Shown here piece after piece: positions 1 through 7,794 of a DNA stretch of 64,000 nucleotides (position 1 is its first letter; each line of letters opens with the position of its first letter). This stretch comes from Reyranella massiliensis 521 (GTDB lineage: Bacteria; Pseudomonadota; Alphaproteobacteria; Reyranellales; Reyranellaceae): NCBI GenBank assembly GCA_945860205.1, contig CAMARK010000010.1, forward strand, positions 1 to 64,000. The letters are read 5' to 3'. Made by a program: the position numbers and the translations under genes. The notes beneath the pieces were generated by a model. It did no database searches, was not told the DNA's origin, and saw only the letters and a list, made by a program, of their open reading frames with translations.

Positions 1-336
1 CGCAGGCTGATCCTGGCGCCCGACGGCGTCACGTCTCCCCTCTCGCCCCCGCCCGCGGTCGACGACACCATGCTGAAGCTGCTGATCAAGGCGCATCTCT
101 GGCGGCGGCGGATCGAGAGCGGCAAGGCCAGATCGATCACCGATCTGGCCGCCCAGGAGAAGGTGACCATCGCCTATGTCGGCAGGGTCTTGAACCTCAC
201 CTGCCTCGCGCCCGACATCGTCTCGGCCATTCTCGACGGACGTCAGCCACGCGGGCTCAGCGTCAACGCCATGCTCAAGGATGTGACGGCCGTCTGGGAT
301 CGGCAGCGCCAGGCGTGGGCGTTTCCAACGGGCTGA
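1..336 (+). CDS. Recombinase-associated hypothetical protein, 3' part
   Basis: The reading frame is open from the first base of the window, so the gene begins outside it. The visible part is about 111 residues and an internal ATG lies at 70. A central block (AAQEKVTIAYVGRVLNLTCL, then APDIVSAILDGRQP) has the shape of a helix-turn-helix followed by a short conserved tail. From family memory, this layout is common in small proteins encoded just downstream of large serine recombinases in alphaproteobacterial mobile elements. No catalytic residues are visible. The role, possibly DNA binding tied to the recombinase, is inferred. The missing upstream sequence would decide this. Confidence 0.6.
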   Translation, partial: RRLILAPDGVTSPLSPPPAVDDTMLKLLIKAHLWRRRIESGKARSITDLAAQEKVTIAYVGRVLNLTCLAPDIVSAILDGRQPRGLSVNAMLKDVTAVWDRQRQAWAFPTG

Positions 337-443
337 AGCGCGGTGTCGGGAGTGAAGGCATCCCCCGGAAACCGAAATACGTTGGCATCTTCGATGGAAA
401 CCCATCTTGAGCCAGAGCAACGAGGACGAGCCGTTGGCCAGCT

Positions 444-1190
444 TTACGGGTGGACTCGAAAAGCTTCAACAAGCTGGCAGCGATTACCGCTCCTGCGCAC
501 GGCACCAGAGATTGTCCAGCCTACACGACAGAGCTTGGTCACCTTATCGGGCAGTGTGATCGGTCCATAATTTCCACGGCCGTCTACATCCTCCAGCCAA
601 ACGCGGCCTGATTCTATTTTGGTGATCGCGAAATACCCTTCGATGTCTGAGTCGCGTGGCTCATGCCGACCGGATGTCAAATCGTAAAGAAGCATCGAGA
701 GCTTTTCCGCGACAGGTAAATCGCGCACCGCATCGGCCCCTTGCTCGATTGCCAGGTCGGCATCATCGCTTTTGACATACCCCTGCTCAACGAGCCACTT
801 CGCCAGCTTCTTCATGACGGTGCCGGATGACCGCAATGTATCAGCACCGGCAATGACCTTGTTGACCATGAAATAGTTCAAAAACTCTCCCACATTATCC
901 AGAATATGCTCGGGGCCGAAAATATCGCAGAACTCACGATGCTGATCCCCCGTGGCGTCGAAATGTTTGTTGAAACGCGCTCGCTCAAACTGATTGAGCG
1001 AATTTGCCGCGTAACCATTGAGACTATGAATGAACAGCCCGATGATATCGGCATATCGTGCATGGGTTTTCGGTGCCAAGCGGTTCTTCTCAGCCTGAAG
1101 ATATTCCGCCAGGACATCGGTGATTGTCGGCTTGTGGCCGCTGGCTGCTGGCCCAGGCTCACTTGGTTCAAGATGCAATTTGTCTCTCAT
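444..1190 (-). CDS. Hypothetical protein with integrase-like N-terminal SAM domain
   Basis: A 248-residue soluble protein. Residues about 25-60 (ITDVLAEYLQAEK and LAPKTHARYADIIGLF) resemble the core-binding domain of tyrosine recombinases. The R-H-R-Y catalytic half is absent, so it is not an integrase. The middle is mixed helix, and the C-terminus (GWTISGAVRR onward) looks like a small beta domain. From memory, full-length homologues of unknown function with the same ends occur widely, so this is probably intact and not a fragment. It sits between a recombinase-associated gene and a tRNA, which suggests mobile-element cargo. Its function is unknown. Confidence 0.6.
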   Translation of the reverse strand: MRDKLHLEPSEPGPAASGHKPTITDVLAEYLQAEKNRLAPKTHARYADIIGLFIHSLNGYAANSLNQFERARFNKHFDATGDQHREFCDIFGPEHILDNVGEFLNYFMVNKVIAGADTLRSSGTVMKKLAKWLVEQGYVKSDDADLAIEQGADAVRDLPVAEKLSMLLYDLTSGRHEPRDSDIEGYFAITKIESGRVWLEDVDGRGNYGPITLPDKVTKLCRVGWTISGAVRRSGNRCQLVEAFRVHP

Positions 1191-1778
1191 GGGAACACCT
1201 CGATCTTGGAGCCGGTGCCGGCGTGGGGCTGGCAGGAATTGCGCTTGGCGTTACCTACGACGTGTTCAACTGAAAATCATTCGGCATTGGAACACCGGAC
1301 CGGAGACCACGCCATAACCAGCATTACCACGATGCTCGATTCTCCGCAGCCGGCAGCCGAGATCAGTGTCGATCTTTTCCCTCGTCAACTGGTTCTATCC
1401 GATCGAGACCGAGGTGTGCGCTCGGGCGCGCGGGATCATCGGCGAGTTGATCGGCGGTGAACCCGATGCCGAGCGCGAGCAAAGAACAGCTAAACCGAGT
1501 AATTCGATCCCGGTGCCCCTCGCCACCCGGCGAAAAGTTCGAACCCGGCAAAAGGCAGGCTCCGTAAAACGCCGATAAACCGAGGGGAAAATAACTAAAC
1601 CGGATTCGAGGTCGGTTTAGTTGCTTCGGAGAGAACAGGCCCGAAGAGAGAGAAACCCGGCTTTTTCGGCGGCTGCCGACCGCAAGTCGGTTTAGCTATT
1701 TCTCGCCCACCCTTGCGGCATATGGGCTTTATCGGCAGCGTGAATTTCAGGGGAGAAAGTCACGCGCGGCGGTAATGG
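1191..1778. other. Gene-poor spacer at tRNA-Ser
   Basis: A spacer of 588 bases with no gene I can support. Bases 1201-1272 read, in one frame, as a glycine-rich membrane-like tail ending at a stop with no start codon. This may be a gene relic. A 70-codon frame at 1366-1578 has a GTG start but no family I recognise. Several inverted copies of TAAACCG lie at 1488-1697 and are listed separately. The stretch borders the 3' end of the tRNA gene, where integrative elements commonly insert. Confidence 0.5.
1488..1697. repeat. Nested inverted repeats of TAAACCG
   Basis: AGCTAAACCGA at 1488-1498 is matched by its exact reverse complement at 1687-1697. Nested inside, AACTAAACCG at 1593-1602 is matched exactly at 1613-1622. 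A further copy, ATAAACCGAG, starts at about 1574. That makes five copies of a YTAAACCG core in 210 bases, in converging orientation. They could be protein-binding sites or remnants of a mobile-element end. Confidence 0.6.
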
Positions 1779-1868
1779 CGGAGGGGATGGGATTCGAACC
1801 CACGATAGGGGTTTACCCCCTATAACGGTTTAGCAAACCGCCGCCTTCGGCCACTCGGCCACCCCTCC
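1779..1868 (-). tRNA. tRNA-Ser (GCU anticodon)
   Basis: On the minus strand the sequence folds as a class II tRNA of 90 bases. The acceptor stem is GGAGGGG/CCCCTCC with discriminator G. The D arm begins GGCCGAGTGG. The anticodon loop TTGCTAA carries GCT (reads AGC and AGU). A long variable arm (TAGGGGGTAAACCCCTA) marks it as serine, and the T arm contains GGTTCGAATCC. CCA is not encoded. The 3' end faces the presumed mobile element on the left. Confidence 0.95.
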
Positions 1869-1917
1869 GCAGCCCGTTAAAGCCCCGGTGATCGATATCC
1901 ACGACGGATGCGGGGCG

Positions 1918-1946
1918 GTTCTAGCGGGGGGCTCGCGGGGTGTCAA
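1918..1946 (-). promoter_or_regulatory. sigma70-type promoter of the tRNA-Ser gene
   Basis: On the minus strand a perfect -35 TTGACA (1941-1946) is followed, after exactly 17 bases, by TAGAAC (1918-1923) as the -10 element. The start point would fall near 1911, about 40 bases before the tRNA 5' end at 1868. The -10 matches TATAAT at only three positions, but the -35 and spacing are ideal. Confidence 0.7.
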
Positions 1947-2016
1947 ACAACCCCCCAATTTCGCAAGCGATATCAGGCTCTTGGCGTCCCGCCACGCGGC
2001 GTGCGACGGTACCCTC

Positions 2017-3186
2017 ATGATTGCCTCCGCCTCCAATTCAATTGATATGCTCCAGCGCCTGGTGGCGTTCGACACCACCTCGCGTAACTCCAATCTGGAG
2101 CTGATCCAGTACATCCAGGGCTACCTCGACGGGTTTGGCGTGAGCAGCACCCTGGTGCCCAACGACGAGGGCACCAAAGCCAACCTCTACGCCTCGATCG
2201 GGCCCGAGGCCGAAGGCGGCATCGTGCTATCGGGCCACACCGACGTGGTGCCGGTCGACGGCCAGACCTGGGTCACCGATCCGTGGACGCTGACCGAGAG
2301 GCCCGACGGCAACCTCTACGGCCGCGGCACCTGCGACATGAAGGGATTCATCGCCACCTGCCTTTCCCATGTCCCCGCCTTCCAGCGCGCGAAGCTCAAG
2401 GTGCCTATGCATTTCGCCTTCAGCTACGACGAGGAGATCGGCTGCCTGGGCGCCCACTCGCTGGCCGAGAAGCTGATGGGCAACGTGCCGCGCCCGCAGG
2501 CGGTGATCGTGGGCGAGCCCACCATGATGGGCGTGGTCAATGCCCAGAATGCCGGCGGCGGCCACGTCGCCACCTTCATCGGCGTCGAAGCCCATTCCTC
2601 GATGACCCATCTCGGCGTCAGCGCCATCCACTTCGCGGGCGACTTCATCCATTGGCTGAACGAGCTGCAGGTCGAACTGGCGCTCCGCCAGCGCACCGAC
2701 ATCGACACCGTGCCCGGCCACACCACGATCAACGTCGGCATCGTCGGCGGCGGCACCGCGGGCAATATCCTGGCCCGCGAATGCACGCTGCGCTGGGGCT
2801 ATCGCACGCTTCCCGGCGACGACGCTTGGGAAGTGCAGCGCCGCGCCGAGAAGTATGTTGCCGAGCTGCTGCTGCCCAAGATGAAGGCCAAGCATCCCGA
2901 CGCCAACATCACGCTGGAGCGTCGCTCCTTCGTGCCTGGGCTGAAACCCGAGGAGAACGAGGAAGCAGCCTCGCTCGCCCTGCAATGGACCGGCGGCAAC
3001 CGCACCTACGCCGTGCCCTACGGCACCGAAGCCGGCATCTTCCGCGGCCACGGCGTCCCGACCGTGATCTGCGGCCCCGGCGACATCTCCCAGGCGCATC
3101 AGCCCAACGAGTTCGTCGCCAAATCGCAGATGGATGCCTGCGATGCGTTCATCGGCAAGATGATCGGCTGGGCCGAGCGCCAGTGA
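2017..3186 (+). CDS. argE: Acetylornithine deacetylase
   Basis: Cytosolic M20-family metallohydrolase of 389 residues that would remove the acetyl group from N-acetylornithine in arginine synthesis. Metal-site motifs are in place: SGHTDVVPVDG (H74, D76), the bridging aspartate in CDMKG (D107) and the catalytic pair DEE (E139, E140). A dimerisation domain lies in the middle and a conserved final histidine region (SQAHQPNEF) near the end. Length fits the family. I chose the ATG at 2017. The frame is open upstream to 1888, but that part overlaps the tRNA promoter and lacks family similarity. Related M20 deacylases cannot be fully excluded. Confidence 0.85.
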   Translation: MIASASNSIDMLQRLVAFDTTSRNSNLELIQYIQGYLDGFGVSSTLVPNDEGTKANLYASIGPEAEGGIVLSGHTDVVPVDGQTWVTDPWTLTERPDGNLYGRGTCDMKGFIATCLSHVPAFQRAKLKVPMHFAFSYDEEIGCLGAHSLAEKLMGNVPRPQAVIVGEPTMMGVVNAQNAGGGHVATFIGVEAHSSMTHLGVSAIHFAGDFIHWLNELQVELALRQRTDIDTVPGHTTINVGIVGGGTAGNILARECTLRWGYRTLPGDDAWEVQRRAEKYVAELLLPKMKAKHPDANITLERRSFVPGLKPEENEEAASLALQWTGGNRTYAVPYGTEAGIFRGHGVPTVICGPGDISQAHQPNEFVAKSQMDACDAFIGKMIGWAERQ

Positions 3187-3280
3187 CGCATCGGACTCCG
3201 GCCGTCCTGAAGTTTTGTCGATCAGCGACTCGGAACGCTGCCGTCAACGCCTTGATGTGCCTCGTTTAATCGCCGCTGGC

Positions 3281-3301
3281 ATCGGACTCGGCGAGTCCGA
3301 T
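3281..3301. repeat. Perfect 9-bp hairpin in the argE-downstream spacer
   Basis: ATCGGACTC and GAGTCCGAT flank a 3-base loop. No T-tract follows, so it is a weak candidate for a rho-independent terminator of argE. It is the only distinct structure in the 342-base spacer 3187-3528, where I see no gene. Confidence 0.4.
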
Positions 3302-3528
3302 CAACGACGACATTCGGTGACCGCACCTCCCTCCGTTTCCTATTGAATGCGCGATGTACAGAGAACGCGGGTTTTCGATCGGTCTCTCCTCTCGTTTACT
3401 TCCTATCAAAAGCCGATCGAGCAGTCAAGCTTGACGCCGGACGCGCCATGCCGCCCGATCCTCTCCATGACTGCGCCGCGAGCAGCTCACGCCAGCGACG
3501 GTCAAGCGCAGCCAAGGGGAGAATTGTC

Positions 3529-4020
3529 ATGATCCTGGGAATGTCGCTCTCGACCTTCACGACCCTGCACGTCGTCACGAGCCTGATCGGGATCGCAACG
3601 GGCGTCGTCTGCCTGTTCGCCCTGCTGAGTTCGCAAGTCCCGTCCGGACTGACCGCGACTTTCCTGCTGACCACGGTCGCCACCAGCGTGACCGGCTTCT
3701 TTTTTCCCAATCTCAAGATCGGGCCGCCCGTCATCTTCGGCGTCGTGTCGCTCCTCGTGCTGGCACCGGTCCTGCTGGCGCTTTATCGCTACCGCCTGGC
3801 CGGACCGTGGCGCTGGATCTACATCGCCGGGGCTGCCTTCGCGCTCTATCTCAATTCGATCGTGGCCGTCGTCCAGGCCTTCCAGAAACTCGCCTTCCTG
3901 AAACCGCTCGCGCCGACGCAGTCCGAGCCGCCCTTCCTCGTAGCGCAACTCGTCGTCCTGGCGATCATCGCCGGGCTGACCGTCCTCGCCCTCAGGTCTT
4001 TCCGCCCCGCCTCCAGTTAA
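3529..4020 (+). CDS. Hypothetical multi-pass membrane protein
   Basis: A 163-residue hydrophobic protein with four to five predicted membrane segments (about 10-34, 41-58, 65-84, 96-115 and 136-156). There are short polar loops and no cofactor or catalytic motif. I placed the start at the ATG at 3529, preceded by AAGGGGAG. The frame is open further upstream but that segment is polar and lacks a ribosome site. The stop overlaps the stop of the convergent lipoprotein gene by four bases. I do not recognise the family. Confidence 0.65.
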   Translation: MILGMSLSTFTTLHVVTSLIGIATGVVCLFALLSSQVPSGLTATFLLTTVATSVTGFFFPNLKIGPPVIFGVVSLLVLAPVLLALYRYRLAGPWRWIYIAGAAFALYLNSIVAVVQAFQKLAFLKPLAPTQSEPPFLVAQLVVLAIIAGLTVLALRSFRPASS

Positions 4021-4451
4021 ACTCCGGCGCAGACCATGTGCTCGGTTCGGAAGACACCGTGCTGGCCGAAGCGCTTGTTGTAGGCATCGACGATGGCCTG
4101 GATCTTGTCGCGATGCCCCGGCGCGTCGAACACGACCACGACCAGCAGCTTGGTGCGCTCCCGCAGCGTTTGATTCATGGAATTGCGGGACTGCCCGGCG
4201 ACATTGAGGACGCTCAGCCCGTCGGGAAAGCGCGGCGTCACCTCGGCGCCCACGAACTCGGCCCACTGGCGCTCATTCACCTCGCCGCCGTTCTCGATGT
4301 CGCGGCCGAAGTAGAGATTGACCTCGAGCGCGGGCTTGAGCGGCGCGGCGCAGACTGCCGCTACCTGCGGCGGCTGCGACGGTGCGCCGCTCTGCGCGCA
4401 GGCGGAGAGAAGCCCGAGCGCAGCAAGCAAAGCGAGCTTGCGCAAGATCAA
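4017..4451 (-). CDS. DUF3574 lipoprotein
   Basis: A 144-residue exported lipoprotein. The signal peptide ends in the lipobox LSAC, with the lipidated cysteine at 18. The mature part carries the DUF3574 features I know from the family: an early FGRDIENG segment, then EVTPRFPDGLSVLNVAGQ and a hydrophobic KLLVVVVFD strand. The fold is likely a small alpha/beta sandwich. The function of the family is unknown. It lies immediately downstream of a glutathione S-transferase gene on the same strand, with a 4-base overlap, so the two are probably co-transcribed. Confidence 0.75.
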   Translation of the reverse strand: MILRKLALLAALGLLSACAQSGAPSQPPQVAAVCAAPLKPALEVNLYFGRDIENGGEVNERQWAEFVGAEVTPRFPDGLSVLNVAGQSRNSMNQTLRERTKLLVVVVFDAPGHRDKIQAIVDAYNKRFGQHGVFRTEHMVCAGV

Positions 4452-5074
4452 TTCAGGTACGGAACCGACATGCCCTTGGTCACGGCGGGACGGGCGTTGA
4501 CGATGTCGTACCAGCGCTTGACGTTGGCGAAGTCAGCCAGGTTCACCGTGTGCCATTCATGGCGCGCCGCCCAGGGGAAGATCGACATGTCGGCGATGGT
4601 GTATTCCTCGCCGGCGACGAAGGCGTTGCTGGCGAGCTGCTTGTCGAGAACGCCGTAGAGACGCTTGGCCTCGTCGACGTAGCGCTTCATGCCGTACTCG
4701 ATCTTGGTGGGCGCGGCGCGCAGGAAGTGATGGGCCTGGCCCAGCATCGGGCCGAAGCCGCCCATCTGCCACATCAGCCACTGCAACGCGTCGTAGCGCT
4801 TGGCGGCGTCCGCCGGCATGAACTTCTTCTTCTTGTCGGCGAGGTAGATCAGGATCGCGCCCGACTCGAACAGGCTGATCGGCTTGCCGCCTGGACCGTC
4901 GGGATCGACGATCGCGGGAATGCGGTTGTTGGGGCTGATGCGCAGGAACTCGGGCTTGAACTGCTCGCCCTTGGAGATGTCGACCTTGTGCACGCTGTAG
5001 GGCAGCCCGCACTCCTCGAGCATGATGGAGATCTTGCGGCCGTTGGGCGTGCCCCAGGTGTGAAGTTCGATCAT
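4448..5074 (-). CDS. Glutathione S-transferase family protein (YghU/YfcG-like)
   Basis: Cytosolic 208-residue protein with an N-terminal thioredoxin-like domain (about 1-83) and an all-helical C-terminal domain. SPNNRIPAI (47-55) contains the cis-proline and ESG (70-72) binds the glutathione gamma-glutamyl group. The layout fits the disulphide-bond oxidoreductase branch YghU/YfcG. It probably acts in thiol or peroxide metabolism. I took the ATG at 5074, with AGGGG ten bases upstream. An in-frame ATG at 5095 would add seven residues before the beta-strand that normally opens the fold. Confidence 0.8.
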   Translation of the reverse strand: MIELHTWGTPNGRKISIMLEECGLPYSVHKVDISKGEQFKPEFLRISPNNRIPAIVDPDGPGGKPISLFESGAILIYLADKKKKFMPADAAKRYDALQWLMWQMGGFGPMLGQAHHFLRAAPTKIEYGMKRYVDEAKRLYGVLDKQLASNAFVAGEEYTIADMSIFPWAARHEWHTVNLADFANVKRWYDIVNARPAVTKGMSVPYLN

Positions 5075-5115
5075 CTCTGCATTTCCCCTTTTCATTACGA
5101 ATTAGCTACGGCAGG

Positions 5116-5778
5116 TCAGGAGAAGTCGTCGCCTCCGCCACCCATGTCCTGCCCCATATCCTGGTCAAACGACGCCGTGTCGAAATCCTCCGACGCGCCG
5201 CCATCGGCGGCCTGGCTGTCACCCTGCGCCATCGCCTGCTGCTGCTCCTGCGCGTCGGGTGTCTGGCCCGGGGCCGCGGCCTGCTGCTGGCCGAACGGAT
5301 TGCTGCCCATCATGGAACTGATGCCCTGGAACAGCAGGGCGCCGCCGGCGACGCCGGCCGCCGTTGCCATCGCCGTGCGCAGGAAGCTACCGCCGCCTGC
5401 CTGTTGGGGCGCAACCGCGGCCTGCAGCGGCGAACGGGTCGTCGGTACCATGGAGGGCCGTGCGGGCGGGGCGCCGCCGGCTTGCGCGCCACTGGTCTGC
5501 CCGCCCCAAGGGCTCACCTTCGGCGCACTGCCGAGGAAACTCGGCGCCGCGGCCGGCGCAGCACTCACCTTAGCCTCAAGTTCGGTAATGCGCTCCTGCG
5601 CCGCCTTCAAAGCCTGCTCCTGCACCAGGACGGTCTGAATCAGCAGATAGGGCGCCGCGGGTTGCCGCGCGACCGAGCTCGCAATCAGCGCCTCGGCCTC
5701 GGGATCGCGAGCCTGCGTCTCGAATTGCTGAATCCGCCCGAACAGGCCGGAAATAAGGTCGCGTTCCTGGCTTTGCAT
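5116..5778 (-). CDS. DUF2076 domain protein
   Basis: A 220-residue protein matching the DUF2076 pattern. It opens with MQSQERDLISGLFGRIQ, then a coiled-coil stretch (about 45-80), a long Ala/Pro/Gly/Gln-rich linker, a small glycine-rich hydrophobic segment (AGVAGGALLFQGISSMMG) and an acidic tail of Asp and Gly ending at FS. No signal peptide is visible. The function is not established, although databases sometimes label the family as a periplasmic ligand-binding sensor. The start at 5778 has GGAGG seven bases upstream and an in-frame upstream ATG is less likely. Confidence 0.8.
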   Translation of the reverse strand: MQSQERDLISGLFGRIQQFETQARDPEAEALIASSVARQPAAPYLLIQTVLVQEQALKAAQERITELEAKVSAAPAAAPSFLGSAPKVSPWGGQTSGAQAGGAPPARPSMVPTTRSPLQAAVAPQQAGGGSFLRTAMATAAGVAGGALLFQGISSMMGSNPFGQQQAAAPGQTPDAQEQQQAMAQGDSQAADGGASEDFDTASFDQDMGQDMGGGGDDFS

Positions 5779-5865
5779 GACAGTGCCTCCAGCCCCTCCC
5801 AATTATGGGGCTCCGCCAACGTGGTTGTCCGTTGGCGGAGCGTCAAGGGCTGCCACGCCACGCTG

Positions 5866-6237
5866 TTATTCGACCAGCTTCCGGTATGACCGCTTCACCG
5901 CGACCTTGTCGTCCCTGATCGTCATGATGTCACAAGCCTGAAACTTTGCCGGCCTCCCGCCCGCGAGCGTGGCGGTCACCAGCAGCTCGACCACGACGAG
6001 ATCCGGGCCGAAGCTGCTGTGGACCAACTCGTAGCGAATGTCCGGCATCGCCCGGAAGGCATCGGCCATCGCGGCGCGAACCGCTGTCGATCCTTCGAAG
6101 CGCGTGCCATAGGGCTGGGAGCCTCGCGTGGTCTCCCAGATGCAATCGTCGGTCATCAGGGAGATCGCGCCTTCGACATCGTGCGCGTTCCATGGCTTGA
6201 GAAATTTTTCGACGAAGGCCTTGTCGTAAGTCTGCAT
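5866..6237 (-). CDS. NTF2-like/SnoaL-like protein
   Basis: A 123-residue cone-shaped alpha+beta protein of the NTF2-like superfamily. It opens with a helix (DKAFVEKFLKPWNAHDVEGA) and has the family's DDCIWETT and GTRFEGSTAVRAAM segments. It ends with strands carrying DIMTIRDDKVAVKRSYRK. Members act as small isomerases, hydrolases or binding proteins, and no specific substrate can be read here. It starts 8 bases after the upstream gene's stop on the same strand, so the two form a short operon divergent from a WYL regulator. Confidence 0.7.
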   Translation of the reverse strand: MQTYDKAFVEKFLKPWNAHDVEGAISLMTDDCIWETTRGSQPYGTRFEGSTAVRAAMADAFRAMPDIRYELVHSSFGPDLVVVELLVTATLAGGRPAKFQACDIMTIRDDKVAVKRSYRKLVE

Positions 6238-6245
6238 ATCGACTC

Positions 6246-6713
6246 CTACACGTGCGTGAAATCCATGTACCAGTTGGTCTCCCAACTGTTGCCTTCATCC
6301 GACGAGAACGCTTGCTCCCAACGCGCAGACGTCGCGGTGATAAGCGTCCAGAGGAAGCGGACGCGGATCGCACGACCCTCGAAGGCGTCGTCGCCCTCGA
6401 ACGTACCGATGCCATTGTCGAAACGGCCGAGCACGGGCGGATCGATGCGGCCGGGGTAGCGGCTGTCGAGCCAGTAGATCGACCAGTTGTCGCTCTTCGC
6501 ATCGTAGGTTCTGAGGGCGACACCGGCGTAGCGCCCCGATGGGTGGTGGATGTCGTCGTCGTCCATGTTGGCGTAGCCATCGAGGATCTTGCGCGTGCTG
6601 CTGGTGCCGGGGAATTCGATCCAGTCGGTACAGCCGGCCAGGCGGCGCAGCAGATAGCGGTGATGAACGGTCGACTTGCCGACGAGAAAATCGAATGCGT
6701 TGCGCTGAGACAT
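6246..6713 (-). CDS. DUF1579-like protein
   Basis: A 155-residue soluble protein dominated by beta strands. NAFDFLVGKSTVHHRYL at the start, the repeated tryptophans (DNWSIYWLD and SWETNWYMD) and GRFDNGIGTFEGDD fit the beta-barrel of DUF1579-like proteins. The function is unknown. It is the first gene of a two-gene minus-strand unit with the NTF2-like gene. Its start is 86 bases from the divergent WYL-type regulator, which is the most likely controller of the pair. Confidence 0.65.
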   Translation of the reverse strand: MSQRNAFDFLVGKSTVHHRYLLRRLAGCTDWIEFPGTSSTRKILDGYANMDDDDIHHPSGRYAGVALRTYDAKSDNWSIYWLDSRYPGRIDPPVLGRFDNGIGTFEGDDAFEGRAIRVRFLWTLITATSARWEQAFSSDEGNSWETNWYMDFTHV

Positions 6714-6799
6714 GATGGAGTCCTCCCTGGTTCGAAGGCCCCTTTCGTATCTCCCTATACCTCACATATTACGTCATGATTTATTGCTAGGTTTCCGAT

Positions 6800-7774
6800 A
6801 TGCGTGCGAGCCGCCTGCTGTCGATCCTGATGCTGCTGCAGAACCGCGGTCGGATGACGGCCGAGGCACTGGCCGCTACGTTCGAAGTCTCGGTGCGCAC
6901 GATCTACCGCGACATCGATCAATTGAGCGCCGCCGATGTGCCTGTTTACGCCGACCGGGGCCCGGGCGGCGGGTTCCAGTTGCTCGACAATTACCGCACC
7001 AAGCTGACGGGCCTCTCGTCCGCCGAGGCGGAGACGCTGTTCCTGGCCGGGCTGCCCGGCCCGGCGGCCGAACTCGGGTTGGCCAACGTGCTGATGTCGG
7101 CACAGCTGAAGCTGACGGCCGCACTGCCGGAACGCACCCGCGCGAGCGCGCGGCGAATCGGCACGCGCTTCCATCTCGATCCGATCGACTGGTTCCGCAG
7201 CGCCGACGCGGCCCGCCTCCTGCCGGCGATCGCCCAGGCCGCGTGGAGCGAGACCTGCATCGACATCCGCTACAAACGGGGCGCCGGTTCGGTCGTCCGT
7301 CGCTTGCAGCCGCTCGGCCTCGTGCTGAAGGCCGGCATCTGGTACGTCGTGGCCCAAGCCGTAACCCAAGTCGGCGAGCAGACGCGCACCTACCGCGTGG
7401 CCAACATCCTCGACCTCACCGTCACCCAGGAGCGTTTCGAGCGGCCCCGCGATTTCGACCTGGTGCGGTTCTGGACCGCTTCGGCGCGAGCCTACGAGGT
7501 CGGGCTTTACCGCGGCAAAGCCACGTTACGCATCGCGCCGCGCGGCCTGCCCAAGCTCGAACAGCTTGGTGCCGCCGTGCAGCAGGCCGCCCGCGACACC
7601 GCGGGCGCCGCCAAGGTCAGCGGCTGGGTTCAAGTCACCATCCCGATCGAGTCGATCGATCAGGCCGCCGCCGATCTCCTGCGGCTGGGCACCGACGTGG
7701 AAGTGCTGAAGCCCGCCGCGCTCCGTCGCCGCCTGTCGAAGTCGGCGCGGGAGATCGTGCGCCTATACGGCTGA
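6800..7774 (+). CDS. YafY-type HTH/WYL transcriptional regulator
   Basis: A 324-residue regulator. Residues 1-60 form a winged helix-turn-helix (MTAEALAATFEVSVRTIYRD) and residues about 140-220 a WYL domain (IDIRYKRG, then GIWYVVAQ), with a C-terminal extension (WCX-like) to 324. WYL domains sense ligands such as small molecules or nucleic acids. The divergent two-gene unit at 5866-6713 is the natural target. The 86-base intergenic region is AT-rich near 6765-6790 and would hold both promoters. Confidence 0.85.
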   Translation: MRASRLLSILMLLQNRGRMTAEALAATFEVSVRTIYRDIDQLSAADVPVYADRGPGGGFQLLDNYRTKLTGLSSAEAETLFLAGLPGPAAELGLANVLMSAQLKLTAALPERTRASARRIGTRFHLDPIDWFRSADAARLLPAIAQAAWSETCIDIRYKRGAGSVVRRLQPLGLVLKAGIWYVVAQAVTQVGEQTRTYRVANILDLTVTQERFERPRDFDLVRFWTASARAYEVGLYRGKATLRIAPRGLPKLEQLGAAVQQAARDTAGAAKVSGWVQVTIPIESIDQAAADLLRLGTDVEVLKPAALRRRLSKSAREIVRLYG

Positions 7775-7794
7775 GAACTCCGGAGTGGTCCCCG

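Noticed and set aside
1366-1578. A 70-codon frame in the tRNA-proximal spacer
   Set aside because: No family, no clear ribosome site, and its end runs into the repeat region. It may be a relic but I cannot support it as a gene.
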